Origin: Cryptomeria japonica
Taxonomy: Eukaryota > Streptophyta > Pinopsida > Cupressales > Cupressaceae
Assembly: GCF_030272615.1 (NCBI RefSeq)
Contig: NC_081406.1
Location: 164,467,521 to 164,531,520, forward strand
Direction of reading: 5' to 3'
DNA: 64,000 nucleotides
The notes under the pieces: model-generated
What the model saw: only the letters and a program-made list of their open reading frames with translations
The model's database searches: none
What the model was told of the DNA's origin: nothing
Shown here: positions 20,924 to 33,971 of the stretch, in pieces
Layout of the letters: every line of letters starts with the position of its first letter
How positions within the stretch are numbered: position 1 is the stretch's first letter
Made by a program: the position numbers and the translations under genes

Positions 20924-20979
20924 GATTCAACCAACAAGGATCTCCCTCAAGTGGTTAAGCTATCAAGAAAGGGACCAAA

Positions 20980-20991
20980 GCTTTGATACCA
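20980..20991 (-). other. Primer-binding site of element D
   Basis: Minus strand reads TGGTATCAAAGC, one change from TGGTATCAGAGC, two bases from the LTR end, the same spacing as in element E. Confidence 0.88.
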
Positions 20992-20993
20992 AT

Positions 20994-22326
20994 TATTGAA
21001 TTAGTTGAATGGACTGGAATATTGAGGCAAGAGGTGAATTAATATTTCCACATTATCTAAAACTTTAATTGATATATCAATTTCATCAATTAAGCTCATC
21101 AACATGAAATAGAAAATGCACAATAAATAGATAACACAACCACAAATTAAACACAAAATTTATACATGGAAAACCCAAATAGAAAAAGCCACGAAGAGTG
21201 TTACCTCTCAAGATAATATAACTAGAACTATATGGTGTTTACAAAATGGGGTGGCTCACTACTGGATGACTCAATGCCAAATTACAAAGTGGCTCATTGT
21301 TGGAATGCCCACTGAAATAGAAGATATTTGAATTGAGGAAAACTTACATATCTTAACGCATGAGGTCAGTTCTAGATTAATCTCAAATAACAACTCACAA
21401 AAACTTGGAGTAGATCCGATAAAGGATCACTGTACCACTATCCATAATCACCTACAGCAAGTCTGGTAAGGGAATATTGCACTATTCTACTGAACCAATC
21501 ACTTGCAGTGGACCTGGTAAATGATAACTGTAACACTGTCTGTATTCTGACTCTATTGTATACTCCTTCTCTCATATATTAATTCTCTTACTGTATCTAC
21601 TCTGCTACCCACAACTCTATCACTTGCATACCTCTTGCTTTTCTATACCACACACACTTTGCTTTATTCTATCTCATAATTTTTCACACACCTTCTATAT
21701 ATGTATACCAGAAGTCTCATACACCAGGATAATATGTCATCCAAGCACAAATGATTTACACAATGATATGCTTTCTTGGATCAACATGATATCCAAGACA
21801 TGCCTCGACCAAGGATAAACAAGTCAGCCTATAAAAACCTCTTACACACTTCATAGACTTCATTTATCGAAATGTACACCTTAATAGCTAGAACAAAATA
21901 GGGATCTACCTAACCCATAGACTTGGACCCATAAGCACAACTTCCAAGCACAACAACTCCCAACTACAAGATAAAGTATGATGCAATATAGCCATTTAGA
22001 AAGCAATACAAATTGGTGCATGATACAACCAATACAATTGATATAATTTTTATGACTGATATAACTAATACCACTGATGCCAAAACTCACACAATTGGAA
22101 CCAAGATGAGCACAACATAGGATTCAAGAGATGAGAATCTTTCAAAAATGATTCCAGTAGATCATCTATGACTTACTACTTCATATCACATTCATACCTA
22201 TCTTCCATTGATGTTTGACCTGCAATACCAAAACCACTTCCAATAATTTAACAACAACATACCACATCTATTCCTAACCAAATAACTAGGTTTGACATCA
22301 ATGACAACATTCACACAAATCCAACA
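20994..22326 (-). repeat. 5' LTR of element D (right)
   Basis: Partner of 10153-11713 without the TRIM insertion. The minus-strand TATA candidate is at 21695-21704. The conserved GGAAAACCC..GAAAAAGCC block at 21168-21191 corresponds to the paired motif seen in the other LTR families. The G-run motif has decayed here to GAGGCAAGAGGTGAATT. Confidence 0.85.
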
Positions 22327-22647
22327 CAAATTGAGTTTTCGACAGAAGCCATTTCACATTGGGATAAGCATAAAGATTCATGGACAACACATGTTCAAAA
22401 GATCAAGTAGTTCCCTAGTTAACCTTGTTTTTCTTCCTTAGGGGGAGTTATGTTTATGAACATTTCTTTTTTTTTTGGTTTTGCCCTTTGTCATTGTTGT
22501 CAAAGGGGGAGAAGTGCAATGTATTGTTATGCACTACTTTCAGGCAGTTCTTCTGACTTTCAGTTTTTAGTTTTTAACTTCAGTTTTCTTTTTTAGCAAA
22601 CCTATACACTATTTCTTTATGTTTCCATCAATGATAAAGGGGGAGAT
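22327..22647 (+). other. 3' end of the C interior with two polypurine tracts
   Basis: Resumes element C after D. It holds TTAGGGGGAGTT (about 22439), CAAAGGGGGAGAAG (about 22500-22513) and the LTR-proximal PPT AAAGGGGGAGAT at 22636-22647. No gene. Confidence 0.7.
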
Positions 22648-23562
22648 TGTTGGTCAATTTTCATTGATGTCATTGTTGTAGTCTGGTTCATCATACATAG
22701 TTTTGGTGTGGTCTGGCTGTTTGCTTTGGCATATGTTTTTGGTCTAGTTTTTGCTCCTTTAAATGTCCAAAGTATGTACACTTGGTTCGATATTTAACTT
22801 ATACAATTTTGTGATCCTGTAAGGCATCTTAGGTCTGGTCCCATCCATAAATGTTGAAGGTATGCTCTACAAGACAATTTTTGATCCCATCCTATCTGGA
22901 TATGAAGGAGGTGTATTCGACAAGATGTTTTGGATTCAAAGACTATATTTGAAAACATATGAAGCTATTTTGTAGTAGCATAATTGTATCTCAGTTTCAT
23001 CCCCTCTTTGGTTGAGATGACTTAACATTGTTTTTTGTGTGGATATTGAATTAGCAGTTTTGCAAGATATATGTAGTGTTGTTTTTTTCTAAAAAATAAC
23101 TATTGTGTACATATTTTATATGTGGAAGTTTTGTAAACTATGATTGTGAATGTTGTTTAGATAGTATATGTATAGTGGATGTAAAAGCATTTGTGTACTT
23201 CAACGGAACTTTGTCTCATGCATATGATAGATGCAATTCTAGCAGTTCAATTTGTGTACCTTGGCTATAAGCCCATCCTCTGATAGTAAGCCTTTTTTCA
23301 TTTGGGTAGTGAACTGCATTGAAAATAAGCCACCTTTGTACTATGTAACAAATTACATATTACACTATACTTGAGAGTTCATCCTCTCCGTGGTTTTTTC
23401 CATATTGGGTTTTTCATGTATAAATCCGGTGTTATGTGTTTTAGTGTTGATTTCCCTTTATTGCATTTAAATTATTTTATGTGATTGGTTAGTTATAAGT
23501 TTTAATAAGTTCAAGGGAATACTAATACACTCCTCCCTTCTCAGTAGTCTGGATATTCAACA
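22648..23562 (+). repeat. 3' LTR of element C
   Basis: Starts TGTTGGTCAATTTTCATTG after the PPT and ends GGATATTCAACA. It contains the paired motif GGTTTTTTCCATATTGGGTTTTTCATGTATAAATC split by the short loop at about 23391-23424, and a CTCCTCCCTTCTCAGTAG block near the end that is a decayed form of the C-run motif. The partner on the left is only 5648-5832. Confidence 0.82.
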
Positions 23563-24506
23563 CCTTGTCCTAAAAATTGTCAAATGTAGACAACAAAATT
23601 ATTTCAAAATCACAATTTCGCTCTAAGTATCTCTCTGAAATTTCATAGAAAAGGGTCAGACACCAATGTTAGGTAGCCTTGTCTTAGTCTTTTTGTCTCT
23701 TCATAATCAGGTCCTATGCATCTCAATTTTCTCTTTTTAGATCTATATTTGTTGTCTTTATATCTTTTCACCTGCAAACACAAGAGAAAAAAATGTTGTT
23801 GGGTTGATAGGGGTTTGCCAAGGTCAAACCCTAGGTTTAGCATTAACTTTATGATGAATTGGAATGAAAATAAAATTGTTCCTTGATAGGATTAAGGCTA
23901 CATCTGAAATTGAAATGTTATACCTTTACTAATCTTCTTTGTCTTGAAGTCTTCCTGAAAAGGTTGATGTTGTCATGTAGGAATTCATGGATGTCTTCAT
24001 AAGAACTTGATCATGGATTCCATCTTGAATGCTTAAAATCTAAATACTTGACCTCTCCTTCACTTCTTTAATGATGCTTGGTTACTTTCTCATTTGAATT
24101 TAAAAAATTGTAATTGAAAGCTTGTGGAGAGATAATTGAGAGGTGTTTCAAATGAGGGGGTAATACTTGCTTTTATACCCACCCTCATGAAATGTATTAA
24201 AAATCACAAAGAAGGTTGATAGAGGAAATAGGTTCCCACTCAAAATTTCTCGATCATTAGAGGGTTAAAAAATGGCCCCTTTTGGTCTAGACAAGGGTGA
24301 TAGGCATACCTATTTAAGAGGACAATACACCCTTGACTAGTCCATTTAGGCTAAATAAAGGTCCAAATATCAATGTAGGAGATGAGGATTGTAGTTTTGA
24401 AACTCGTGTAAGAAGTCATTGGTAAAATTAGGGCATAGAAGGTACAAATGCCAAAGTGAGGCTCGAGTGAGAATGAAATTGTATAAGGACACAATTTATG
24501 ATGCTA
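23563..24506. other. No gene recognised
   Basis: AT-rich. Short open stretches on both strands have no recognisable domain. This may be host flank of element C or 5' sequence of the LINE that follows. Confidence 0.5.
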
Positions 24507-24527
24507 CAATATATATGTACATGTGTG

Positions 24528-24582
<55 letters not shown>

Positions 24583-24621
24583 AATATGTATATATATATA
24601 TATGTATGTATGTATAATATG

Positions 24622-24656
<35 letters not shown>

Positions 24657-24763
24657 GTATGTATGTATAATATGTATCTATATATACATATTAATATATA
24701 TACATATGTACATATATATATATATGTATGTACATATATGTATATATATATACATATATATAC

Positions 24764-24800
<37 letters not shown>

Positions 24801-25013
24801 CATATATATACATATATACATATATATACATACATATATACATATATATACATATATATATATAGATATATATGTATATACATATATATATATAGATATA
24901 TATGTATATACATATATATATGTATATACATATATATATATCTATGTATGTATGTATGTGCATATATATGCATGTGTGTATGTGTTTACATATATGCATA
25001 TACACACATATAC

Positions 25014-25096
<83 letters not shown>

Positions 25097-25157
25097 CATA
25101 TCCATATCCACATGCATATGCATATACATATATATATACATATACATACATACATTT
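24507..25157. repeat. 650-bp compound microsatellite (TA, GTAT, ATACAT)
   Basis: Starts as (TA)n and (GTAT)n blocks and ends in a nearly pure hexanucleotide ACATAT array (about 25012-25100), then degrades. Every long open frame over it on both strands is an artefact of Tyr/Ile/His-coding repeat units. Confidence 0.95.
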
Positions 25158-27990
25158 CATCTTTCTCATAATTAGGAAAAATCTTTTAATGAATGACTTC
25201 AATGTGAAGACCATGAATGAAAAAATAACATCTTATGCAACAAGGAGGATAAAAATCCTCTACGAATTACAAAAGAGAAAAAATAGTAATGGTTAAGATG
25301 TTCAATGGATACAAAGGTGTTAATAATTTTGGTGCTATTTATGGTATTTTTTATATGTTTATTTGCATGAGTATGGGAAAATGGATGAACTCAGAAATTA
25401 TTCTTACAAAATCTATAATAGAGAAAGTGCCATTGATTATGCTATTTATTTACAAAGCTTAATTGGAAAGACAAAACAAGTTGTGTTTGAAGAACCCCTT
25501 GATGATTTAAATTTATATTATTATATCTAGTGTGACTTTTTATATCTTGTTGAAAAGAAAACATGCATATGATACAAGAACAATATACTCACCAACACTT
25601 AACAAAGGGAAAACAAATTAATAAGAAAAATTTGTAATATTGTTAAGGAAAATTTAAGACAAAACTATAAGGAATAGATTACATGGTCCAAAAATTCATG
25701 AGCTAACAAACATAAATTAGGAGGCACTGATGGCTACAAAAGGTCAAAGAATAAGTTAGTTTCTAGGAAATACATGGTTTGATTAGGATTACGAAGCTAG
25801 AGAGAAAGCTATGTAGGAGCTAGGTAAAAAATGAAAAAAGAAAAGCTATACAAGCAATTACAAAAGTCACAAAATTGGTGTAATGAATAAAATGATGAAA
25901 TAGATGACATACTTATGGAAGAATAACCCAAAAAATACTGGAGAGAGCTTCAATCAAGAATGACAAAAATGAAGAATATATAATAGCCACCCAATGATTC
26001 AATCATGAAAATAAATTAAATGAGAAATAATTAGGGGTAGAAGTGTCTCCTAGGTTTAACACAAAAAACAAATATTTTCACTTTAGAAGAGGTTGAGGAA
26101 GGTATCAATAAATTGTGTGCAAGAAAATATAGGGACATGGCTGACATTCGGGCTAAATAAATAAAATAAGGGGATGAAAATACTCTTCCCTCACATTCTA
26201 AAAATATTCAACATCATAAATCATGGGTTTCCAAGAGATTGGGTTACTAGCTTATCAATAGCCCTCTTTGAGTGGAAATGCTAATAATCCTTTCAATTAT
26301 TGGACCATTATGATCAATCATTTATTTGTAAAGTTATTTAACAATGTGGTTGAGAAAAAATAGTAAGAGAACACAAGGAAAAACAAAGAGAGGAAAAGAG
26401 AACAAGAATTTTAGACCAAAGCACTCAACAATTGTTTATACAATCACTTAGAGACATATAAGTGGAAATGTTTGGAATGAGAAAGAGGAATATTTATTGT
26501 CTTATAAATGTTAAGAATTATTCTGACATGATTCCTAGCCATAATTTGTCGTGTGGAATGAAATATCTTGTTATCTTCATGCAATTTAAAGTTGATGTCC
26601 TTAAAATTTATGAAGAATTTGGGTAAAAAATAAAACTCATGGAGGTACCTTAAATTTTTTTAGGAGTGATATTGGATTCAAATATTTCCCACTATCTCCT
26701 ACTCTCTTTGGCCTTTACATTGACAAACTTGAAGAATGGTTGAATTATGAAGGATGTGATGGTGTTGCCTTGGGTGAGTATGTTGTTAGGCTCCTCTTGT
26801 ATGCTTATGATCTGATTTTAGTTTCTATATCTACACATGGGTTGCAAGAGAATTTGTGGGCCCTTGAGAAACTTTACAAAGATGTGGGTATTCAAGTTAA
26901 TACTAGCAAGAGAAATCTCATGGTCATTGAAAATAGAAATAAAAAATAATCAATTTGTGTTTTATTTTGAAGTATCCTAGATGAAGTAAAGGAGTACAAA
27001 TACTTGATGATTAAATTCAACAAGCAGGTTAGTTGCAAAATATGCATAAGGAAAAATTAATTTGGTGAGGTGGAGAGTGTTTTTTGCACTTCAAAATAGG
27101 TGTACAAAGGAAAACTTATGGTATTGGAAGACTATAAAAAATTGGTCCATTATTTCAGTGTTGCTTTATGGATGTGAAATTTGGGCTAGTAGTACTTTTG
27201 ACAATAAATGGATACAAATAGAGAATTAAAAAATGCCTGATCACAAGTAAAATCAAGTCAAAAGTGTTCGTCCCTTGAGAGATTCTTTGAGTTGAAACAT
27301 GTGCAACTCCTATTGAAGCCATCATTATAGCATGCATTTGAATATATTTTAAAAAAATAAGGCAAATAGAAATAAGTTGGTATCCCAATTTATCTTAGAA
27401 GATGTTATGAGTGAAAGAAAGGAATCATGGCCGAGACAAAATTATTGGTGGATGAACAAATGACACATTCACTTGAATCCATGCCCTAATTATAGTAAAG
27501 ATATAAATGATTTTATTGTTGATAGGCTTCACCAGGTTATATGGAAAATATGTTAGGTAGAAAAAAATAAATATTTCCTTGATGAATTTAACCCCACTTT
27601 GAACCATCAACAAAAGACCCATTTAGAGCCCAATATCTCATAGAGGTCGAAGATTCTCATTTTCTAGTTGAGGACTAGTGTGCATTGTCTTCAGTGTGAA
27701 AAAAGGTAAGTGGAAAAGGCCTAAATAGATTTAGGAAGAGAGGGATTGTATCTTTTGTGTAGTGGGTATAGTGGAAACAAAAAAACAAAAAAAATAAAAA
27801 TTCGAGATTGTAGTGTATATAAAGGCATCTGGATCAAGTACATAGATATTTTAGAACCAACATCTTTTCATGATTTATTTAGTGAGGATAAGGTGGAGGA
27901 AATGAGAGAGTTCCTTGTTTAATTGAATATAATAAGATCATCACTTTACAAAGAAAAAATAGTAGGGCTTGTTGTCTCATAGACCATCTT
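25158..27990 (+). pseudogene. Decayed LINE (non-LTR retrotransposon): endonuclease and RT remnants
   Basis: Plus-strand translation in shifting frames gives a [18 protein letters not shown] segment (about 25190-25240), like the C-terminal part of an APE-type endonuclease. Helical linker follows, then the clearest part at 26700-26949: LFGLYIDKLEEWLNYEG, VVRLLLYAYDLILVS and VGIQVNTSKRNLMV, the RT palm of plant LINEs. The expected YADD box reads YAYD at 26800-26811, so a catalytic Asp is lost. After 27000 come LLYGCEIWASS and LRTSVHCLQCEK, the usual RT tail and terminal Cys region. Many stops. No poly-A or TSD could be placed. Confidence 0.8.
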
Positions 27991-29593
27991 TGATTTTGCA
28001 GACATTCAAAATATTCTATATTCAATTCTATAATTATTCATTATGACTAATTTTTTTCTTATTTTTAATTATAATTTTATCTTATATAAATAAGAATAAA
28101 ATTAAATTTCTTCTCTAATCCACTCTATCTAATTTCTACATATCAATGACTCTAAGATTTAAAAACAAACAAAAAAAACATCTCAATCACCAAATCACAC
28201 AATCTAACAAATCAACACAATAGTGACCCAAAAAGATGAAATCTAATAATAAGAATTTTCTACCTCTCAAACTCCTCAAATTCAATGTCTATTTTTCTAA
28301 TAAAATACTATGTTGAACTTATCTTTCTTGTAATGAGAATCCTATATTGGATAAGTTGATAAACATGCCAACTACTTAGAGACATACATGATATATTTTT
28401 TATTTATTTTTATAGACGAGATTGTGGACTAGTGATTGAGAAATGAAATGTCACCTTTGATGATTATACTTTCGAGAGAGAGCATATTATTTAATCCTAT
28501 ACAAGGGTCTAAGACGATAAGCATAAGAGTTAAGCTATATTAGGATATGCATTGTATTTGAGCTTATGTGATTGAGGACTCTATTATTAATATTTAATTA
28601 AACGGAGATAAGCATAATGGTTTTTTAAAGAATACATGACAATTAATGTCAATATGGTAAACTATGGTATTTGTTTGGATTAACAAGAGATGGAAGACAC
28701 CCATGATAAAAATGCATGACCAACCATGGGTGTCTGTATAAAATCTTGCAGTTTTAGACAACATTTTTATTTCTAATTTGTTTTTTTAATTAAAAAAAGA
28801 TATCCATGGTAGGGGATGGAGGATAGATTTTTTTAAAGTATATTTATCTATGTTTTCATGTGATTGTTTAAGTTTATTTTTTTCTTAAGTTTAGAAATAA
28901 GTAACAACTCTTTATTGGAAAAAATGATAGGTGATTTCATTGTTTTTTTCTCTTCATTTTATTTGTCTTCAATTTTACGTCCAAATTTTATTTGCCATTT
29001 CATAAATTTTGTGGTCTTATTGATATACTTAAATAAAAGTGGCTTAGAGTTTATATGCATATTTTAAATTTAGACAATTAATTTTTGATAAGAAATATTT
29101 TTTTCTTTTATATTAATATTTTTAATCATCAAATTAAGTTTAATTTTTTTTAGAATTTAGATTTTATAAATTGTTAAGTAAATATTTTGAAAAATATTAT
29201 TATACAAATAATAATTAAATATAAATAATTAATTAAACATGTGATGTAAGTAGGATAATTATTACTTTTTAGTTTAAAATTTGATGGAGAGAGGCTAGGT
29301 ATAATTTGTGAATAGTTATATAAACAATTATTAGGAGCTTAGCTTTTCAAGTGTGTTGAATTTACATATTTGGATTGTTCTATGCAAAACATCAAATGAA
29401 GTTAGAATTTATTTTAAGACAAGAAGTTAATAAATTCTATATAAACAAATTTATCTATATTTTGTTCACGTATTAGTTTTAAAACATGATGTTTTTTTAA
29501 TAATGTTTATGTGTATCTATGAATTAATGTGTTTTATTCTAATAAATAGACTAAAAATAAATAATTACTTCTTTGGTAATTTTAAAATGAAAA

Positions 29594-29636
<43 letters not shown>

Positions 29637-30782
29637 TGTGTTATGATTAATTCTAATGATTAATCTATTTTATTTAATAAATTGTAATATTATATTTCTA
29701 AGTAGTTTATAACTTTATTCAATAGATCAGTTACGTATACTTTCTCTTTATAGATGAAATACATGATAAATCAAGTAATGCAATTAAGCCATATATCTAA
29801 AGAGAACTGAGACTCAAACTTGATAAAAATTAAATAAAAGAGTTAGGATTAATTAGCTTTTTTGTTGAGTTTTAGCTGATAGGAAGATGTAGCTATGTAG
29901 CATATTGGATGATTGGATCTAAGAATATGGAATTATATTTCTATTGGAACTCTATCATAGACCTCTTATCAACTAGATATATGCCCTTGGTAAGCACGTA
30001 GCTTAATAATCCAATGAAATAAGGAAACACTCTAGGGCTTATTGGTTGCTTGTATATTGGAGTAAATCTTCAAAGAGGGATGGTTCCATTGGTACTCACC
30101 TAATATAAAATATGATACTATTACATATTGAAAAAAGAGATAGAAAATGACATGGAATGAAATCTAAAACTTAACAAGTTGATGCACCAAATGATTGTGA
30201 CTTGTACTATTACTAAACACACAAGTTGTTTAATGAACAAGCTAATTCATGTACTACTCAAGTTTTGACATACTTATATATTAGTGCTTCATAGAAAAGA
30301 TGGTTTTTCTTAATAACAGAAGGAAAAATCAAGTGTTTCCACAACTAAATTTGTTCAAAAAAGTGTCATAACCTCTAACCTACATAAAGTATGCATATTT
30401 CTACATGGATTTGCTAAAGGGAATGCAACACAATTTGATGATTTGCATGTAAATAACAAAAAATCTATCATTCATTCAAAGTTGACACACAAAATATAAA
30501 TTAGAGAAGAGAGTATTTTTTTATTGATAAAATATTTTTGTAAACTTTTATAAATACTTGAGATCGAGTTTCCTTGAGTTATAGTGTTGTTATAGGACTA
30601 AAAAGCATTGGTTTTTAGATTACAATGCTTAGTCAAGAAAAGTGACAACTAAGTGAAAATGGACTCAAACATCCGTTTTGTACTACAATTGCTTCTATTA
30701 ATCAAAAAAATCTTTTGAGAGATGAAAGTCATGTGTTACATAAGCTTGCTGGGTTAAACCTCTCATTGGGTTCCTAACTAAG
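27991..30782. other. AT-rich DNA without a recognised gene
   Basis: Mostly A/T homopolymer-rich sequence. A (TA)n(CA)n microsatellite lies at about 29604-29635. The open stretch 28864-29067 is hydrophobic by composition only. A block 29880-30500 has weak protein-like runs with many stops that I could not assign. Confidence 0.55.
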
Positions 30783-31719
30783 TGTTAGGATTAAGGTGTC
30801 TCAACGTTTGAGTCCTAACATTAATTATTTGATTTTAAGTAATTATTTTTGGTTTATAATTATTTATATCCTAATTCATTAACTTCTTAATTTTTTATTC
30901 ACTTTTGGGACCTCTTGTTAAGGTGGCATCCTACATGGTAGGTGATAACTATAACAAGGTTCCTATTTTTTTAAGAAGTTGGCGCCCACTTGGAAGATGC
31001 TATATTTTAGGATGATGTTATCATACATTTATATTTTGGACTAAAAGTTGTTTTGCCAACATCCTATGATGACTAAAGGGTCTTGTTTTGCAGTTTCTAT
31101 TATGGATTGAAGTTGTTCTTTAGTAGCTGGCATTTATCACACATGCTACTTGTATGTGGCATGTTGAGTTGACATACTAGGTTAAGATATTGGATGAGTT
31201 GATAGTTTTTGAGATAGTAAATTTAAATTTTCACCAAGTCTTGACTAAGACAATATTCCATATTGGACTCTTACTCAGTCTTAGGCATGAGAGTTGTTTT
31301 TGGGAAAGTTTGGCATCCATTCTTCATGTTGGAGCAGTCATAAATATCTAACACGTTAGCTAATTTTGTATGAAAGGTTATTCATTTTTAGAGACACTAT
31401 TATGTAGTAAAAAATTCCAAAATCCTATAATAGTGTGAAGACTCTTGAAGAGAATAGCTCTATGCATTGCATTTGTAACTATTATTATTTCTCATTCATA
31501 CAATTGAGCTAAGTGTTTGGAGTATAGGTTTGTTATTGAAAGGGTTTTCCTATGTATATAATTTGCTATGTATTTTTTCTATGTTGAATATCTATTTATG
31601 TTTAATTGAATGTGCATTGAATTTGTAAATATTAAAGTGTTTAAATAATTCGTTGCAAATCTCTCCTATATAGATTAGTGTGGGATATTTTATTCTGTCA
31701 CCTAGTTTCCATTCATTCA
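30783..31719 (+). repeat. 5' LTR of element A
   Basis: Starts TGTTAGGATTAAGGTGTCTC and ends near CCATTCATTCA. Conserved with the right copy through AACGTTTGAGTCCTAACA, GACCTCTTG, GAGTTGACAT and TCTCCTATATAGATTAGTGT. The adjacent CAATATCAAAGC (31718-31729) looks like a TGGTATCAAAGC primer site with GG changed to AA. Confidence 0.85.
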
Positions 31720-31879
31720 ATATCAAAGCCTAATCAATTTTGATCTTAGTTGTTTGGTTTGTTCAATTTTTTTTATTGATTTAATTTTCAATAAAGGTTT
31801 TATTATTTTGGTGAAGCATTGGTTGCAAATTTGGCAACACATGCATCAAAAGATGTACATGATTAATAGACTTTAGGGA

Positions 31880-32094
31880 ATATTTTCACATGATCTCACA
31901 TGGAAGTTAATTCTCAAAATATGAGGAATATGATAGTGGAAAGGTGCATCTTAGAGATTATTCTCATATGGAGATAGTTACATGTGGAAGAGTCAGAATT
32001 AAATTCCCTAATGTCAGAGTAAAGTGGATTGATGGTGTCTTGCATATCCCAAGTTTGGAATGAAAAATCCTTTCACTGAGTAAATTGAATGATA
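31880..32094 (+). pseudogene. pol (protease): Protease remnant of element A
   Basis: Translation gives KVHLRDYSHMEIVTCGRVRI and WIDGVLHIPSLE, then SLSKLND, the C-terminal half of a copia protease domain and the start of the following linker. Gag and the protease active site have been lost. The frame is cut at 32094 by the unit starting TGTTGAACACC; matching pol sequence resumes at 45140. Confidence 0.7.
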
Positions 32095-32457
32095 TGTTGA
32101 ACACCGTTGGCAGTTGACACTCAATTGGTTGGTTTCAATATGTTGTTTTTGATGGAAACATGACAACTTGTTTCAGCTTCATATTTCAGTTCAGTTGTGT
32201 ACCGAAAGGCACGTCACAGATACTTCACCGACACCAATATCGACACTGGCATAAAATTTTTGGATAGATTGGTTATCGACAATACAGGCTGACATGGTTT
32301 AGAATCAGGTTATTGGTATTGGAGACCGACATCTTTTGGGTCCGACATCAACAATTGTTTTTGATATTCATGTTTTATGTTATCTAGCCAACATGTATAT
32401 TTATATTGTAAATATCTTTGTAAGACGACATAAAGCATGATGAATTGTAAAGGGTAT
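32095..32457 (+). repeat. LTR I, first part (plus orientation)
   Basis: Starts TGTTGAACACCG directly after TGATA (32090-32094). Contains CCGACACC/TCGACACTGG and CCGACATC words. It is interrupted after GGGTAT by element G and resumes at 43015 with ATAGGTTAG. Length when joined is about 946 bp. No partner LTR or internal region of this family is seen, so it behaves as a solo LTR. Confidence 0.72.
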
Positions 32458-33845
32458 TGTAGACACCTAAAAATATCTCATTAATCATGTACTAACTATT
32501 CCTTTAATTAGTTAAATAACTATTTAATTATTTAATTAAGATAATTAATCTTATTCTTCTAGTTTCATATTTCTTCATCATCTTACTAATTATTCTATTT
32601 TCATTTCTATCATTGTTTAATCATTTAAACCATTTTATAATGTTAATTAAAAATATTTATTATTTAAATAATTATGATTAATCCCTCAATTTAAATATTT
32701 TTTATTATTTAAATAAATTCATTTTCAATTTCTATCTCTATTCAATTAATCATTAACCCTTTTCTAAATATTAATTATTTAACTAATTATGATTTTAATC
32801 CTTTAATTTAAATAATCTTTATTATTTAATTACATTCAATTTCTAAATAAGTAAAAAAATCTTTAAATTCTTTAATTAACTAATTTATTCTTCAAATTCC
32901 AATTCCAAAACCTGAAATTCTAATTTCTTCTAATTTCATTTAATTTTATTTAATTTCATTAATTCTTCTAATTCAAATCCAATTTCTTCTAATCTCAAAT
33001 ACATGTGCATGATTTCAAAAACCAAATTGAAAATCAAAGTCAAAGTTCCAAATATATTCAAATAATAAATTGAATTTTAAATAAATTCAATATTTGAATA
33101 AAATCTCATGTAAAGATTAAATTTAAAATCAAAGCACATGCTAAATTAATTAATTCAATCGCTTAATTAAATTAATTCAATTATCTTTTCAATTCCTATT
33201 TCTATCTTTTAGCTAGCTTTTTTCTAAATAAAGATTTCAATCAGTCATCTTAGTTAACTATTCAATCTATTTTAATTGATTATTTCAATTAATTTATTAA
33301 TTGCATCATTTATTTAATTCTCTCCAATCATTATTTTCCTATCTTCTAGTTATCTTTTTCTAAATAAAGCTTTCATTGTCATCAACTAATTATCTTCCAA
33401 TCATTCTTTTTCATGTTTTAGTTAGCTTTTTTCTCAATCAGTTAACTCATTTAATCTATTCAATCTATTATGTTCCACCTCGAAATTAGTAGTTCAACTA
33501 TCAATCAACATGTGAGCTCACCTGAGTTCCACCTCTTGATCAATCTGTTCCACCTTTCAATCAATCCTCTCCAATAATCTATAAATTGAGCATTCAATCT
33601 CCATTTTCAACAATCACGAACTTTGAATCTTTGTGTCATTTCCAAGTTTCCAACATGATATCTGAGAGCCACCATACCACAAAGAAAAGAAGAGAAATGG
33701 AAGCCATGATGCACAATAGGGAGTTCTATATTGTTTATTCTATATGCATCTATATTTCATTGAGTTTTTGTTTAAATTCTATTAGGATAGGGATTCGTGA
33801 TTTACCTCTGATTTCTGATTGATTACATTATGAATAGCATACAAT
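32458..33845 (+). repeat. 5' LTR of element G
   Basis: Starts TGTAGACACCTAAAAAT. It is extremely AT-rich with repeated TTAATTA/ATTTAA words. The 3' third contains CAATCTCCATTTTCAACAATC and GATTGATTACATTATGAA, both also in the right copy. The last bases differ (GCATACAA here, GCATACGAAA right), so the exact end is uncertain by a few bases. Confidence 0.82.
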
Positions 33846-33847
33846 AT

Positions 33848-33866
33848 TTTGGTGAACCCCACGTGA
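33848..33866 (+). other. Candidate primer-binding site of element G
   Basis: TTTTGGTGAACCCCACGTG follows the LTR end by a few bases and begins its core with TGG, as a complement of a tRNA CCA end should. I could not assign the tRNA. Confidence 0.45.
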
Positions 33867-33971
33867 ACTAACAACAATTTAACCTTCTCTATTTTCTGTG
33901 TGATTTTGCAGATCGTACGATTTTTTAATATTTTTTTGCAGGTTTGTACAAATTTCATAATAGAGTCATAA

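Larger units (their letters stand above)
10153..22326 (-). mobile_element. Element D: minus-strand copia-type element with Gag and ORF2, hosting E and a TRIM
   Basis: Complete in outline. LTRs are 10153-11713 and 20994-22326, the primer site is at 20980-20991, a PPT-like tract lies next to the left LTR, and flanks are CAGAT (10148-10152) and CAAAT (22327-22331), a 4/5 TSD. Excluding nested element E (13062-18952) it is about 6.3 kb. It encodes a four-knuckle Gag and an ORF2 related to those of element C, and no pol. It sits inside C, so it is younger than C and older than E. Confidence 0.85.
5648..23562 (+). mobile_element. Element C: non-autonomous copia-type element with Gag and ORF2, hosting element D
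   Basis: Bounded on the right by a full LTR (22648-23562) preceded by the PPT AAAGGGGGAGAT. On the left only a 185-bp LTR fragment (5648-5832) remains. Internal parts are 5833-10152 and 22327-22647, interrupted by element D on the opposite strand. The interior encodes a Gag with four zinc knuckles and a second ORF of unknown function. No protease, integrase or RT motif is visible, so movement would depend on proteins from other elements. Primer site and TSD cannot be checked because the 5' LTR is broken. Confidence 0.75.

Noticed and set aside
24428-25296. Several long overlapping ORFs rich in Tyr, Ile and His on both strands
   Set aside because: They are translations of a TA/GTAT/ATACAT microsatellite, which lacks stops in most frames.
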